DNA of 64,000 nt, from the NCBI RefSeq assembly GCF_000025885.1, contig NC_014011.1, positions 1,364,001 to 1,428,000 of the forward strand, given 5' to 3'. Under the pieces are notes generated by a model, which saw only the letters and a program-made list of their open reading frames with translations, did not search any database and was not told the origin of the DNA. This document shows positions 1 to 9,059 of the stretch, piece after piece. A program made the position numbers and the translations under genes. How positions within the stretch are numbered: the stretch's first letter is position 1; the number at the start of each line of letters is the position of its first letter. This DNA comes from Aminobacterium colombiense DSM 12261. Its GTDB lineage: Bacteria; Synergistota; Synergistia; Synergistales; Aminobacteriaceae.

Positions 1-2695
1 TCGACATAAAGAACTTTTGCAACTTTCCCAGTCGGAAATAGGTTATAAGTGACCCGGCAGATTCAAACTTCTGTTTTGAAGTGCGAGCCTTTTTAGGCAA
101 GCGTTTTATCCTTTCAAAAAGTTCGGCATTCTTTTCTCGAATATCCTGAATGACCCGTAAATATTTGAGTTCGCTTTCTTCACTCTCATCGTTGCCTTCC
201 AGTGTTTTTGCAGATGTCAGCCGATCAAACAGTTCATGAGACCCTATGGGTTCGCCTTCTGTTAAAAGTTCCGCGTCACCACCAAGAAGAGTCAAAAAGG
301 CATTGATTTTGCCTTCCGCTGCTTCTTTAAGCTTAATTTGGTCATTGGATTGCGTAGTGGGAAAGAAATTAAAGGTGTGAATGACATCGAAGGGAGTATC
401 TACTCTGTTGATTCGGCCCACTCTCTGCATCATTCGCGTTGGGTTCCATGGGATGTCGTAATTAACTACCACATTGGACCGATGCAAGTTTACACCTTCC
501 GATAGAACTTCAGTTGATATCAATATGCGATAATCGCCTTTTTTGGAGCGCGCACGAGCGTCAAAATTGGCGATCACTTTGTCTCGAACGGCTTCTTTCG
601 AATCGCCTGTAAATAAAAGGACCTTTTTAGGATATTCCTTATTGATTTCTTCAAACAGATAATTGGCGGTTTCTTTAGATTCAGTAAAAATTATGAGATG
701 ATTTTTTTGTAAGGTGGCATTTGTCGATAATTCTTTTTTAAATTTAAGAAGTTTTGGGTCTCTATCTATCTGTTCCCATAACCTTTTTATTTCCATAAGA
801 ATGGCGCGGTCATGCTCCAGGTCAGTTCTTAGTTCGTCTTTGAAATCTTCACTGCTATACCGTTCAGCCTTGCCTTCATCTATCAATTTCTGCAACGCTT
901 CGTCGTCATCGCTTTCCAGCAGTTCAAATATTTTATTGCTATATTTCTTGCTGACGTAGATAAAACCATCATCCAGTTCTTTCAAGAACATGTTGTAGGA
1001 ATTAAGAAACCTCTGCCCGGTATTTCTAAATGCAAAAAAACTACTTTCAAGACGCTTAACAAGCAGTATTTTCATAAAGCGCCCCATGTTGCGCTGAGAT
1101 TGTCTTTCAAGTTGATTAAGCTCATTTTTGTAATAAAGCATGGGCATATAACGGGCATATTTAAATTGGTTGGCGATATGTTCAATTGTTCTATTAAAAA
1201 TAAAATCTTCTTTTTCATTAAGTTCATAAAATAGAGGGACTGGTTTTGCTACCTTCGGGAATTTCAAACCCTGCTCTTTGATATCACGAGAAAAATATTC
1301 TTCAATTTCTGCTCTGGTGCGGCGAACCATGAGATACTTCAAAACCTTATTCCGTATCTCACGAGCATTCTCTTTTACGGTTTCAATATATTTATCGTAA
1401 TCTTTTTTGCGATCTAATTGTTTAAGTTTTTTATCGAGGCTGTTAAAAAAAGATTCAAGGTTGGGCAAGTTAGGAATGGTGCTTTTTTGGCCTTTTTGAA
1501 ATAATTTCAAAAGGCTAAGTATGTCTTTGGGAGAGTTGTTATAAGGAGTTGCCGTAACAAGAATGACCCTTTTCCCCCGACATATTTCTGCTAGTTTTTC
1601 ATAAGTTATTGTTGTTTCTGTACGAAAACGGTGAGCTTCATCAATAATAATGTTTGTGTATTTTTCAGTTCCCCTCTCAATAAGATTGTCTAGTCTACCA
1701 ATGGATTCATAGTCTGCAGGAACTCTAAAGTCTGAAAACACATTGGGCCATGACCCTGGATTAGTCTTTTCTAAAAGCACTGGAGGGGCAATAACGAGGG
1801 TTCTGCCATCAAGCTGCCCTGCCAACATGGCTGAAATGTATGTTTTACCAAGGCCCACTACATCCGAGATAAAAACTCCGCCATATTCCAGCACAATCTT
1901 TTTGGCGTTTAAGACTGCTTGTTCCTGGTACTCAAGTCTTTTAAACTCCTGAGGAAGGTACCTTACAAAAACCTCATCGGTCTGACTTAGCTCATCTTTG
2001 AAATATTCGTAAAGAAATTTAAGGTACAACTCATATGGAGTGACATTTTGAGTCAGCCAGGTTTTATCCTGGATTGTTTGTACATATTTTTCGCTTACAT
2101 CGACAGCGTCAGCCCATAATTTATCAAATTTATTTTTCGCGAATTCATAGTCGCTTCTGTTTTTCAGTTCCACGTTGAACTCTAAATTATCGACTAGCCC
2201 TGCCTGGGTAAAATTACTCGAACCTGTGATAACCCGTCCCCTGTCTCTATCGTCTTCACTAAATGTCATTATATAAAGTTTGGCGTGGATCTTCTTTGAT
2301 GGATAAGCTCTTATCTCAAGCTTACCTGTCTTAATCCATTCTATGAATTTATGTACCCCTTCTTCTACATTTCTGTTATCCTCAGATTCTTCCATTTCTG
2401 CCAGCACAAGATTTTCAACTTCTTGCTTTGTTTCCGCATGGGAAAAGTCGAATAATTGCTGTGTTGCTTTATTCGCTTCTTCCATCACGTTAAATGTCTC
2501 TCTGTTTGTGCTAATGCCAATGAGAATTCTTATTTTCTGCGTGTCCTCGAGGGATGGGTAAATAGCATGGAACCCACTGGAATAAAAGTAGCCCACCAGA
2601 CAATCGAAAAAGTCTGTGCTCTTGATCAGTATCTTGAACCGTTCTTTGAGATTTTGATTTTCTTCGTTGGTGATAAAAGAAAGGTCAGTGCTCAT
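1..2695 (-). CDS. PLD-nuclease/SNF2-like helicase, C-terminus cut by window edge
   Basis: The reverse strand is open from an ATG at 2695 (GGAG just upstream) to base 1, giving 898 residues without a stop. The N-terminal ~200 residues look like a phospholipase D-type nuclease domain (HAKLYIM, then GSSNFTQAGL). A superfamily 2 helicase core follows: Walker A DVVGLGKT (near residue 275), DEAH box IIIDEAH (near 355), and motif VI QRVGRINRV (near 755). This order, an HKD-like domain fused to a SNF2-type motor, is known from proteins that sit beside DNA methyltransferases in restriction or DISARM-like defence loci. Its partner would lie left of the window. Transcription is away from the MFS gene. 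The function in DNA defence is inference; the fold assignments are firm. Confidence 0.85.
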   Translation of the reverse strand, partial: MSTDLSFITNEENQNLKERFKILIKSTDFFDCLVGYFYSSGFHAIYPSLEDTQKIRILIGISTNRETFNVMEEANKATQQLFDFSHAETKQEVENLVLAEMEESEDNRNVEEGVHKFIEWIKTGKLEIRAYPSKKIHAKLYIMTFSEDDRDRGRVITGSSNFTQAGLVDNLEFNVELKNRSDYEFAKNKFDKLWADAVDVSEKYVQTIQDKTWLTQNVTPYELYLKFLYEYFKDELSQTDEVFVRYLPQEFKRLEYQEQAVLNAKKIVLEYGGVFISDVVGLGKTYISAMLAGQLDGRTLVIAPPVLLEKTNPGSWPNVFSDFRVPADYESIGRLDNLIERGTEKYTNIIIDEAHRFRTETTITYEKLAEICRGKRVILVTATPYNNSPKDILSLLKLFQKGQKSTIPNLPNLESFFNSLDKKLKQLDRKKDYDKYIETVKENAREIRNKVLKYLMVRRTRAEIEEYFSRDIKEQGLKFPKVAKPVPLFYELNEKEDFIFNRTIEHIANQFKYARYMPMLYYKNELNQLERQSQRNMGRFMKILLVKRLESSFFAFRNTGQRFLNSYNMFLKELDDGFIYVSKKYSNKIFELLESDDDEALQKLIDEGKAERYSSEDFKDELRTDLEHDRAILMEIKRLWEQIDRDPKLLKFKKELSTNATLQKNHLIIFTESKETANYLFEEINKEYPKKVLLFTGDSKEAVRDKVIANFDARARSKKGDYRILISTEVLSEGVNLHRSNVVVNYDIPWNPTRMMQRVGRINRVDTPFDVIHTFNFFPTTQSNDQIKLKEAAEGKINAFLTLLGGDAELLTEGEPIGSHELFDRLTSAKTLEGNDESEESELKYLRVIQDIREKNAELFERIKRLPKKARTSKQKFESAGSLITYFRLGKLQKFFMS

Positions 2696-3206
2696 TTTTA
2701 CTCTCCTTTATTAAACCCACGCCTCTTTGATTAAATTACGCTAATTCAAAACCACCTTTATAATTCGAATGAACAATATTTGGGCCAAAACCTTATTATT
2801 CATAAACTTGATCTTTATGACGTTAACTTTCTTTGCTATAGCAATTATTTTTAAAGTTTTACAATGCGATGGAAACCCATTTCAAGACTCTATAGGACAC
2901 GCTTATTGATTTTTCATAATCATGCGACATTTTATTGCCATACTTGAACAGTCAATAATTACCTTTGAAAATTACATAACACTATTAAAATTAATTGTAT
3001 TGTACCATTTTTACATTTTTAGTGTTATGAATCCCGGAAGTGTATCTGCTTTTCTTGCTGTCTTTTCTTGTATTGACAGTTACTCTACGTCTAAGAACAC
3101 TACAACACCCTAGCCTGCACAAAAACTCAAAATAAACATTAACGCCAAAAAGCAGGCCACTCGTAAGAAGGTTACTTGTTAAGTACCCGCTGGCTTTCCT
3201 AACGGA
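2696..3206. other. AT-rich intergenic region
   Basis: About 510 bases between the helicase start and the end of the MFS gene. A short open frame at 2922-3113 has no ribosome-binding site and no recognisable protein. It should contain the helicase promoter, but I could not identify a convincing -35/-10 pair. No RNA gene or repeat is apparent. Confidence 0.5.
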
Positions 3207-4355
3207 CTAAAGAGCCTTCTTTTGGAAGAGGATTTTAAGGAGAACAAAGATCGCACTGACAATTGTTGTAATGGCAACAAAGAGATAAAGGAATCGAGTG
3301 GAGGGATTCTGGAAGAGAGTTCCTACACATTTCTGGAAAATGGGAGCCAAAAATTGCCCCAAATAGATGGTGGCCGATACGATGGCAGTAGCTCTGATGG
3401 AATATTCCGAAGGCACTCCCTGAGTGGCCTTGTAAAAGAATATGGGATATATGGAACGGTTAGAAAATCCTATAAGTGATGCCCCGATAAAAACCATGCC
3501 TATGAATGTGGAAAAGTAAAGGAATAAAAATCCGGCGCTTATTATGAACAGCATGACTGGCATAAAGAATCTTCCCGTAATTTTAAGGGTTCTTGGCAAA
3601 ACAAAGCCCGACATGGCGCCAAAAAGGGTTGTAAATGCTATGGCAAAGCCAGCCATTCTAGAATCACCCAATCCATTGTTTTTAAGAAACAGGGCCATGG
3701 TAGGTGTTATAACAAAAAACAGAATACTGAAGAGAAGCATTATGAAAGCTACCTTGTAAACATGGGTAGGGAATTTCCCAGATGCCGATGTTGCCTTCTG
3801 TGATTTCCCGTGATCATCTGGAAGGGCTCGAAGTATTAAGAAGAAGACCGGCAATCCACATAGATAGATCAGAAAAGGGAGTCTCCATGATACGAGGGTT
3901 AGGTAACCGGAAAGAATAAGGGCAAACATCCCTCCAATCATATTTAGGGATGTGGACAGTCCAAGCATTTTCTGCCTTTCTCCCTCATCAAAAAAATCTG
4001 CTATCAGAGAAGTCGAAAATGGAACAACCATTCCAAGGCTAACACCTAATATCAAACGAAGTGCTAAAAGAACATATATGTTGCTGACCGCCCCGCCTAA
4101 AATTCCTGATACGGTAAAAGTAAGCAACCCGGCAAGAAGTACTTTTTTTCTTGAAAATCTTTCCGCAAGCCATATGGCCGCAAGAAGAGAGGGAACAATG
4201 GCAAAAGCATGAAGAACAACCACGAGTTGAACGAGAAAAATTTCTGCAGAAGAGAAATAGTCTGCCATCTCTGCAAGGGCAGGCGAAACGGCCGAGGTGG
4301 AAATGATGGTAAGGAGAGACAGTGAAAGAATTGCATATTTCAGCATTTGTGTCAT
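3207..4355 (-). CDS. MFS transporter
   Basis: A 382-residue polytopic membrane protein with about 12 hydrophobic segments and the MFS layout: an N-terminal half with a basic loop after helix 2 (AERFSRKKV), helix 4 with LRLILGVSLGMVVPF, and a central hydrophilic linker near residue 190 (DDHGKSQKATSASGK). It resembles bacterial drug or metabolite efflux MFS proteins of ~390 residues; the substrate cannot be read. I prefer the ATG at 4355, preceded by GGAAGA at good spacing, over a TTG four codons upstream. It is a single-gene unit: the next gene upstream ends 360 bases away behind a terminator. Confidence 0.85.
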   Translation of the reverse strand: MTQMLKYAILSLSLLTIISTSAVSPALAEMADYFSSAEIFLVQLVVVLHAFAIVPSLLAAIWLAERFSRKKVLLAGLLTFTVSGILGGAVSNIYVLLALRLILGVSLGMVVPFSTSLIADFFDEGERQKMLGLSTSLNMIGGMFALILSGYLTLVSWRLPFLIYLCGLPVFFLILRALPDDHGKSQKATSASGKFPTHVYKVAFIMLLFSILFFVITPTMALFLKNNGLGDSRMAGFAIAFTTLFGAMSGFVLPRTLKITGRFFMPVMLFIISAGFLFLYFSTFIGMVFIGASLIGFSNRSIYPIFFYKATQGVPSEYSIRATAIVSATIYLGQFLAPIFQKCVGTLFQNPSTRFLYLFVAITTIVSAIFVLLKILFQKKAL

Positions 4356-4367
4356 TTTATCTTCCAA

Positions 4368-4713
4368 TCCCAGGGAAATATGTTTACATCAAATTCTGGA
4401 AAACAAGATCCATTTCATTCTAACAGATAATAGAGATTAAATATTCTGATTCATTAACTTGTTTCCTGAACTGTGATGTTGCACTTGGTTGTTAAAAATT
4501 GATACAACCGGAATTTAAAGACATTGCCACTTCAAAAAGGGCTAGTTTTTGCATCGCAGAGACGAGGGAAAAAAGTATGTAACAGCATTACACAAAAAAT
4601 CCTCCTTCAGTTTTGCAAACGCAACTGAAGGAGGAAAAACATATAGGGCTATTAAGCCTTTATAGTAAAAATTTTATCCAGAACTGATGCCGATATGTAC
4701 TTATACTAAAAAA
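4368..4713. other. Intergenic region between MFS gene and ddpX
   Basis: It holds the ddpX-side terminator (4600-4635) and, nearer 4420, AT-rich sequence with a possible -10 (TAGAAT on the minus strand) for the MFS gene. No good -35 accompanies it. No coding sequence is seen. Confidence 0.5.
4600..4635 (-). terminator. Rho-independent terminator of the TRAP-ddpX operon
   Basis: Perfect 13-bp stem TCCTCCTTCAGTT / AACTGAAGGAGGA with a 10-base loop. Read on the minus strand it is followed by TTTTTT, about 80 bases after the ddpX stop. Confidence 0.85.
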
Positions 4714-5448
4714 TTATGGGGTTCTCCACGCGAATCTCGGAGAAGCTGGCCCGTAGATTGCGTTTTTTGCTCCAGTAATCAACGCCCAATTCTGATTGCC
4801 ATAGTCGAAGTGCCACCACTCCTCCGGATAGTTTGTAAAGCCAGCCTTTTCCATAACGGCATGTAGCATTCGACGATTGCGCAATACAAACAGTTCTCTT
4901 TCTGAAAGAGTTTCACCAGCTTCGAGGCGATCTTCCAACCAGCGGGATTTTGAGCGATTAGATGTTTCGTCAAAGTCAGCTCCCATATCAAGCATCACGC
5001 CATCTTCATCAGCGATAGTACAATCCACTGCTCCACCTGTAAGGTGGGGGGAAGGGCGTGCTGGATCCTTTGACGGAAGTGCCACATATTTTGAAGCCAT
5101 TTCCTGCAGGGTTTTCTCTGAGGCATCTGGATACTCAGAGCGAAGTCTTTCCACATAGGCGGAAAATAGCCCTTTCTGGAGCTTAACAGGCCTCCATCCA
5201 TCGAAAAGCACAAATCGATAACCCTTTGGTAGATTCCTAGCTGCCGATACTAGCCTTCGAAAAACTTCTTCTCGAAGGTAGGCCTCGGGGAGTGCCCCTT
5301 TGATGCCCTCGAGATAATATTGTTGCAACACAACAACACGGTCAGGACAGAGACCTACAGGAACAACTGGCTCTCCGCTTTCCACTATGGGTAAAGTATA
5401 TGCCTTGCTAAAGGAAAAATCGAACCGTGAAATAGGTTTGTCATACAT
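4714..5448 (-). CDS. ddpX: D-alanyl-D-alanine dipeptidase (VanX/DdpX family)
   Basis: A 244-residue zinc dipeptidase. The family signature SxHxxGxAxD is present as SPHLTGGAVD (zinc His and Asp, near residue 135) and the second zinc/catalytic motif as EWWHFDYG (near 213). The arginine in FDGWRPV, which stabilises the transition state in VanX, is also kept. VanX/DdpX enzymes hydrolyse D-Ala-D-Ala. No signal peptide is visible, so it is probably cytoplasmic. It starts 12 bases after dctM stops, with GGAGGG eight bases before the ATG, so it is the last gene of the TRAP operon. No vanHA or vanRS genes are nearby, so a nutritional or wall-recycling role is likelier than glycopeptide resistance (inference). 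Confidence 0.92.
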   Translation of the reverse strand: MYDKPISRFDFSFSKAYTLPIVESGEPVVPVGLCPDRVVVLQQYYLEGIKGALPEAYLREEVFRRLVSAARNLPKGYRFVLFDGWRPVKLQKGLFSAYVERLRSEYPDASEKTLQEMASKYVALPSKDPARPSPHLTGGAVDCTIADEDGVMLDMGADFDETSNRSKSRWLEDRLEAGETLSERELFVLRNRRMLHAVMEKAGFTNYPEEWWHFDYGNQNWALITGAKNAIYGPASPRFAWRTP

Positions 5449-5460
5449 AACTTGTCCCTC

Positions 5461-6750
5461 CTAAAGACCAAGCAGCCGCGGTATGAAGGTCGTAATCGGC
5501 GGAAATGCGATGATTATTAACAACACAAGCATGGAAACGCCGATGAAGGGCCAGATGTGAATAAACACATCCGAGAGTTTAACGCGACCAATAGCGGCAA
5601 CAATATAATTGCACGCTCCCATGGGAGGCGTTATCAATGCTATCGTTACATTGAGTGTCATCACCACTCCAAAATGAAGGGGATCTATTCCAGCCTTTAT
5701 CGCCAGCGGAGCGAAGATTGGTGTCAGCAGCGACAATGTGGAAACTTCCTCCATGAACATGCCGATGGGGAAGATTATGGCTGAGAACACGATCATTAGC
5801 AGAAAAGGACTCTGAACAAGCCCGCTCTGGGTAAGGAACATGGCAAAGCGCTGGGGCACCTGATCCCATTTGAGGAGCCATCCTATAATAGTAGCGGCGC
5901 CCATAATGAGAAAGATGGAGCTGGTTAATCGGGCTGTTTCATAAAGCGATTCCCAAATGCCCTTTAAGGTTAATCCCCGTGTAAGGAAGACACCTACAAT
6001 AAGACAATATGCGACAGCCAGTGCACCAGACTCGGTGGGCGTCACTATGCCGGTCACTATTCCACCGATAATAATCACAGGGGCTAAAATGGCGCTAAAG
6101 GATCTTTTGAGAGTTTTCCCTGCCTCTGCGCGAATAGCCTTAGAGTCTAGTATTGGCATATTGTTCTTGCGAGAGTAGAAATAGTTCATAACCATAAAGG
6201 CACCACCCAAAAGAAGCCCAGGGAGAACACCTGCCGCAAAAAGCCCGCCAATGGAAGTATTCGTCATTGAGGCGTAGATAATCATGAAAACGCTCGGCGG
6301 GATAATCGGACCTATGAGCGAGCTGCCAGCTGTCAACCCCGCAGCATATGGAGGTGAGAAACCATCCTTGACCATAGCCGGAATAAGAAGCGTTCCTAGC
6401 GCGGAGGCATCAGCTGCTGCTGAACCGTTAACGCCTGCCAGAACTATTCCTGCTACAACATTCACGTACCCTAACCCTCCACGAACAGACCCCACGAGCA
6501 GGCGGCTAAATTCCAGCAGACGATCCGTTAATCCTGATTTATTCATCAGAATGCCTGTAAGGACAAAGAATGGTATAGCCATTAAAGCAAAGGAGTCCAT
6601 GCCTCCATAGAATTGTTGTGCAAGCACTCGGATCAGAGACCAGTCTCCTAAGGCTATTATGCCGGTAAGTGCTGTAGTAACCAGGGATAGATACAATGGC
6701 ATCCCTGAAAACATTAATATGAAGAAAGAACCCAGCATTATCAAACTCAT
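5461..6750 (-). CDS. dctM: TRAP transporter large permease subunit
   Basis: A 429-residue protein of the DctM/SiaM large-subunit family, which forms the sodium-coupled transport channel. Very hydrophobic, about 12 membrane segments. Family landmarks include GIPFFVLTG-type sequence (MAIPFFVLTGILMNKSG), the GSAAADASALGTLLIPAM stretch, GPIIPPSV and FLEEVSTLSLLTPI-like MEEVSTLSLLTPIF. I place the start at the ATG at 6750, one base after the dctQ stop and downstream of GGAGG. A longer reading would add about 24 residues overlapping dctQ and is unlikely. Confidence 0.93.
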   Translation of the reverse strand: MSLIMLGSFFILMFSGMPLYLSLVTTALTGIIALGDWSLIRVLAQQFYGGMDSFALMAIPFFVLTGILMNKSGLTDRLLEFSRLLVGSVRGGLGYVNVVAGIVLAGVNGSAAADASALGTLLIPAMVKDGFSPPYAAGLTAGSSLIGPIIPPSVFMIIYASMTNTSIGGLFAAGVLPGLLLGGAFMVMNYFYSRKNNMPILDSKAIRAEAGKTLKRSFSAILAPVIIIGGIVTGIVTPTESGALAVAYCLIVGVFLTRGLTLKGIWESLYETARLTSSIFLIMGAATIIGWLLKWDQVPQRFAMFLTQSGLVQSPFLLMIVFSAIIFPIGMFMEEVSTLSLLTPIFAPLAIKAGIDPLHFGVVMTLNVTIALITPPMGACNYIVAAIGRVKLSDVFIHIWPFIGVSMLVLLIIIAFPPITTFIPRLLGL

Positions 6751-6751
6751 A

Positions 6752-7276
6752 TTATGGGGAGACCTCCTTCTCCGCGTCCTCGCACATGTGCGATGAAGCA
6801 TAGGAAAGATGCTTAAATACAACAGCTATAAGCAATAAGAAAAAACCTACGGGAATCGATAGAAGTGGGTAGGTTTTGGGAATATTGAGGGCCATGGTTT
6901 TCATGTGCGACATACCCATGGCATTTTGGTAGCTCAGGTATATCATAAGACACAATATCCCTGCCGTTATGACAAAAAGCAGTTGTGACGCAAGTTTCTG
7001 TAACGCCAAAGGCAACTTTTTAATAACAAAATCGATAGTCATATGGTCCCCGTGCAAAAAGGCGCCGCATGCACCTAGCATAACCAGCCATAAAAGCGCA
7101 AAACGAGCAACTTCCTCGGTCCATATCATAGAACTTCCAGTAAAATATCGTTGAAAGATACCAAACAGAATATCCGCGATCGTAAGAGTGAGGAACGCCA
7201 CAGCGCCCCAGGCGCTGAGGCGTTCCAGTCTTGTGATCCAAACGGATACCCCTGGTTTCTGGGTAAAATCCGTCAT
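6752..7276 (-). CDS. dctQ: TRAP transporter small permease subunit
   Basis: A 174-residue protein of the DctQ family with four predicted membrane helices (roughly residues 18-40, 55-75, 92-115, 134-158). The conserved helix-2 region FALLWLVMLGACGAFLHGDHM matches the family pattern in which an Arg/His-containing stretch follows the second helix. It is the accessory membrane subunit that pairs with DctM. It lies eight bases after dctP and one base before dctM, as in standard TRAP operons. Confidence 0.9.
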   Translation of the reverse strand: MTDFTQKPGVSVWITRLERLSAWGAVAFLTLTIADILFGIFQRYFTGSSMIWTEEVARFALLWLVMLGACGAFLHGDHMTIDFVIKKLPLALQKLASQLLFVITAGILCLMIYLSYQNAMGMSHMKTMALNIPKTYPLLSIPVGFFLLLIAVVFKHLSYASSHMCEDAEKEVSP

Positions 7277-7284
7277 GAAATTTA

Positions 7285-8313
7285 TTACTCCTTTGCTTTT
7301 TCGTTGGCAACCTTCGCACTCTCAAGGGCGAGGTCTATCCACTCCTTGCTCATCTTATCACTTAGCCACTTCGCAAAAGCGGGCTGGCCTATGTTACGGA
7401 AAGAATCCATTTCTTCAGGGTTAGGAGCATAAGCTTTCATCCCTTTATCTACAAGGAACTGGACATAAGCTGCATCCTGCTCTTCCATGGCTACCCTGTT
7501 CAGAGCATTAGCTTTTTTGGCCGCTTCTGTAATAATTTCTCTTGTTTCTGGGGAGAAACTGTTCCACATATCGCCGTTTGCAACGAGGAACTGGTCAGAA
7601 TACTGGATGTTTGCGAGTGTGAGGTAATCCTGCACTTCATAAAGGCTTCCCATCTTAACGTAGACTGCTGGATTCATCTGTCCATCAACAACACCAGTTT
7701 TGAGTGCCATGTAGATTTCTGTCCATGGAATCGGAGTGCCGCTGGCACCAAAAGCCTCAAAAAGAGCAACCTGTCCTTCATCCATGCCACGGAATTTAAG
7801 GTTTTTAAAATCTTTAGGGCTTTTGATTTCTTTCTTATTGTTTGTGAAAGCAAGGAATCCGCCTTCTTCAACGGCTTCAAGTAAAACAATACTGCTTCTC
7901 TTCTGGAATTCTTCCTTGGCCTTTGCCCAATATTCGCCCTCGTCAAAGAAGTAATGAGCGGCCTTATAGCTATCGAACATAAAGGGAACAGCCGATGCAT
8001 AAATCTCAGGGAAAACGGGGGCAACACCAGCAAAGGACGCAAGGTTGAACAGTGGCTGATTCATCCCCTGTTTGGACATAAGTTCAATTCGTTCTTCTTC
8101 GTTTCCAAGCTGGCTATCAGGGAAGAGTTTTAGAGTAATTTCTCCCTTTGTTCCTTCTTCGACAAATTTCTTAAAATTGACAGCGTAAAGGTGCAGACCG
8201 TTGTTCTCCTCATCTGCGGGACCTGTATAGGCCATTTTAATTTCCGTTGCCGCAAAAGCCATTCCACATGTCAACATAACGATACTAAGTGCTAATACAA
8301 AAAGCCGTTTCAT
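7285..8313 (-). CDS. dctP: TRAP transporter substrate-binding protein
   Basis: A 342-residue periplasmic solute receptor of the DctP family. The ATG at 8313 (GAGGAG eight bases upstream) opens a signal peptide MKRLFVLALSIVMLTCGMAFA, cleaved near residue 21. The mature part has family features: GNEEERIELMSKQ near residue 70, NFKNLKFRG with the carboxylate-binding arginine region, PIPWTEIYMALKTGVVDGQMNP and a long C-terminal helix. DctP receptors usually bind carboxylates through a conserved arginine. Coupling to a D-Ala-D-Ala dipeptidase gene suggests a peptide or amino-acid-derived ligand here, which is inference. First gene of the four-gene operon. Confidence 0.92.
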   Translation of the reverse strand: MKRLFVLALSIVMLTCGMAFAATEIKMAYTGPADEENNGLHLYAVNFKKFVEEGTKGEITLKLFPDSQLGNEEERIELMSKQGMNQPLFNLASFAGVAPVFPEIYASAVPFMFDSYKAAHYFFDEGEYWAKAKEEFQKRSSIVLLEAVEEGGFLAFTNNKKEIKSPKDFKNLKFRGMDEGQVALFEAFGASGTPIPWTEIYMALKTGVVDGQMNPAVYVKMGSLYEVQDYLTLANIQYSDQFLVANGDMWNSFSPETREIITEAAKKANALNRVAMEEQDAAYVQFLVDKGMKAYAPNPEEMDSFRNIGQPAFAKWLSDKMSKEWIDLALESAKVANEKAKE

Positions 8314-8329
8314 ATTTACCACTCCTCTA

Positions 8330-8342
8330 CATTATGATAATG
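8330..8342. promoter_or_regulatory. 13-bp palindrome just upstream of dctP
   Basis: CATTAT-G-ATAATG is a perfect palindrome immediately upstream of the dctP ribosome-binding site. Its place in the leader or near the start of transcription suits an operator for the TRAP operon. Short AT-rich palindromes can arise by chance. Confidence 0.3.
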
Positions 8343-8790
8343 AAATTTTGCAGATTACCTGGCTCCTGGCACAGAACTAATCTGCTACCAAGGTACGAAA
8401 AGCCTATGAATACTAGTTTCTGAGCAAAATTACCCTCAGAAAAGTTTTCTTGGAGCTTTCTAGAAAATTACCAGATTTTTGCGGATGCCAAATAGGCAAA
8501 TGAGCCAAAATAAACAATAACAGCAACCAACAATTCATACGACAGAGAAAAAGCACAGCCTTACTGAACAAGTTTGCCCTATTAAGCTTGGCACAAAAAG
8601 GCACTTCAAGTCTCTCGTTATAAATTACTTATGGGGCGTTCTTGTTCGGAAAGACCACAACCCAAAATCCATGCGCTAAATACTTTTTCATAATGTAACT
8701 CTTCTTCTCTCAGTGCAGACGCAACGTTTTTCCCATAGCCTATACAATTTCTATTTCTATTTTTAGCAGATTAGCCGCATCACATCTGGA

Positions 8791-8827
8791 ATACTAACAC
8801 AAAAAAGCACAATATTAGTGTTAGTAT
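8791..8827. repeat. Perfect inverted repeat, 10-bp arms
   Basis: ATACTAACAC at 8791-8800 and its exact complement GTGTTAGTAT at 8818-8827, with a 17-base spacer. It lies about 230 bases upstream of the C45-like gene. No T-run follows on either strand, so a terminator is unlikely. The arms are spaced like two operator half-sites (centre to centre 27 bases). Confidence 0.6.
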
Positions 8828-9059
8828 AAACAACAAATAAAATTTATGCAACTAAATTTAACCACACTATTTTTACAAAAGGAACAATATCTTCAAAAGA
8901 AGAAGCGCACTTTTTATGCGTTACTATCAAAGCTAGATGCTTTTTGTGTATCAAGGTGCCGTTGCCAAAAGAAAATTATTATGAATTTATGCCTGACAGC
9001 GGTAGTTCAGCGAGATGGTCAATTAAGATTACTTACTACTTGAAAGGGAGGCATTATTT

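Larger units (their letters stand above)
8314..9059. other. Long intergenic region between dctP and the C45-like pseudogene
   Basis: About 745 bases separating two divergent units. It contains the 13-bp palindrome at 8330 and the 37-bp inverted repeat at 8791-8827. Short open frames at 8413-8604 (-) and 8846-9043 (+) have no ribosome-binding site or family resemblance and are judged non-coding. No RNA gene was recognised. Confidence 0.5.

Noticed and set aside
2922-3113. 63-codon open frame in the first gap
   Set aside because: AT-rich chance frame without start signals.
8846-9043. 65-codon open frame upstream of the C45 pseudogene
   Set aside because: No ribosome-binding site, Lys- and Leu-rich with no pattern, and no homologue recognised.
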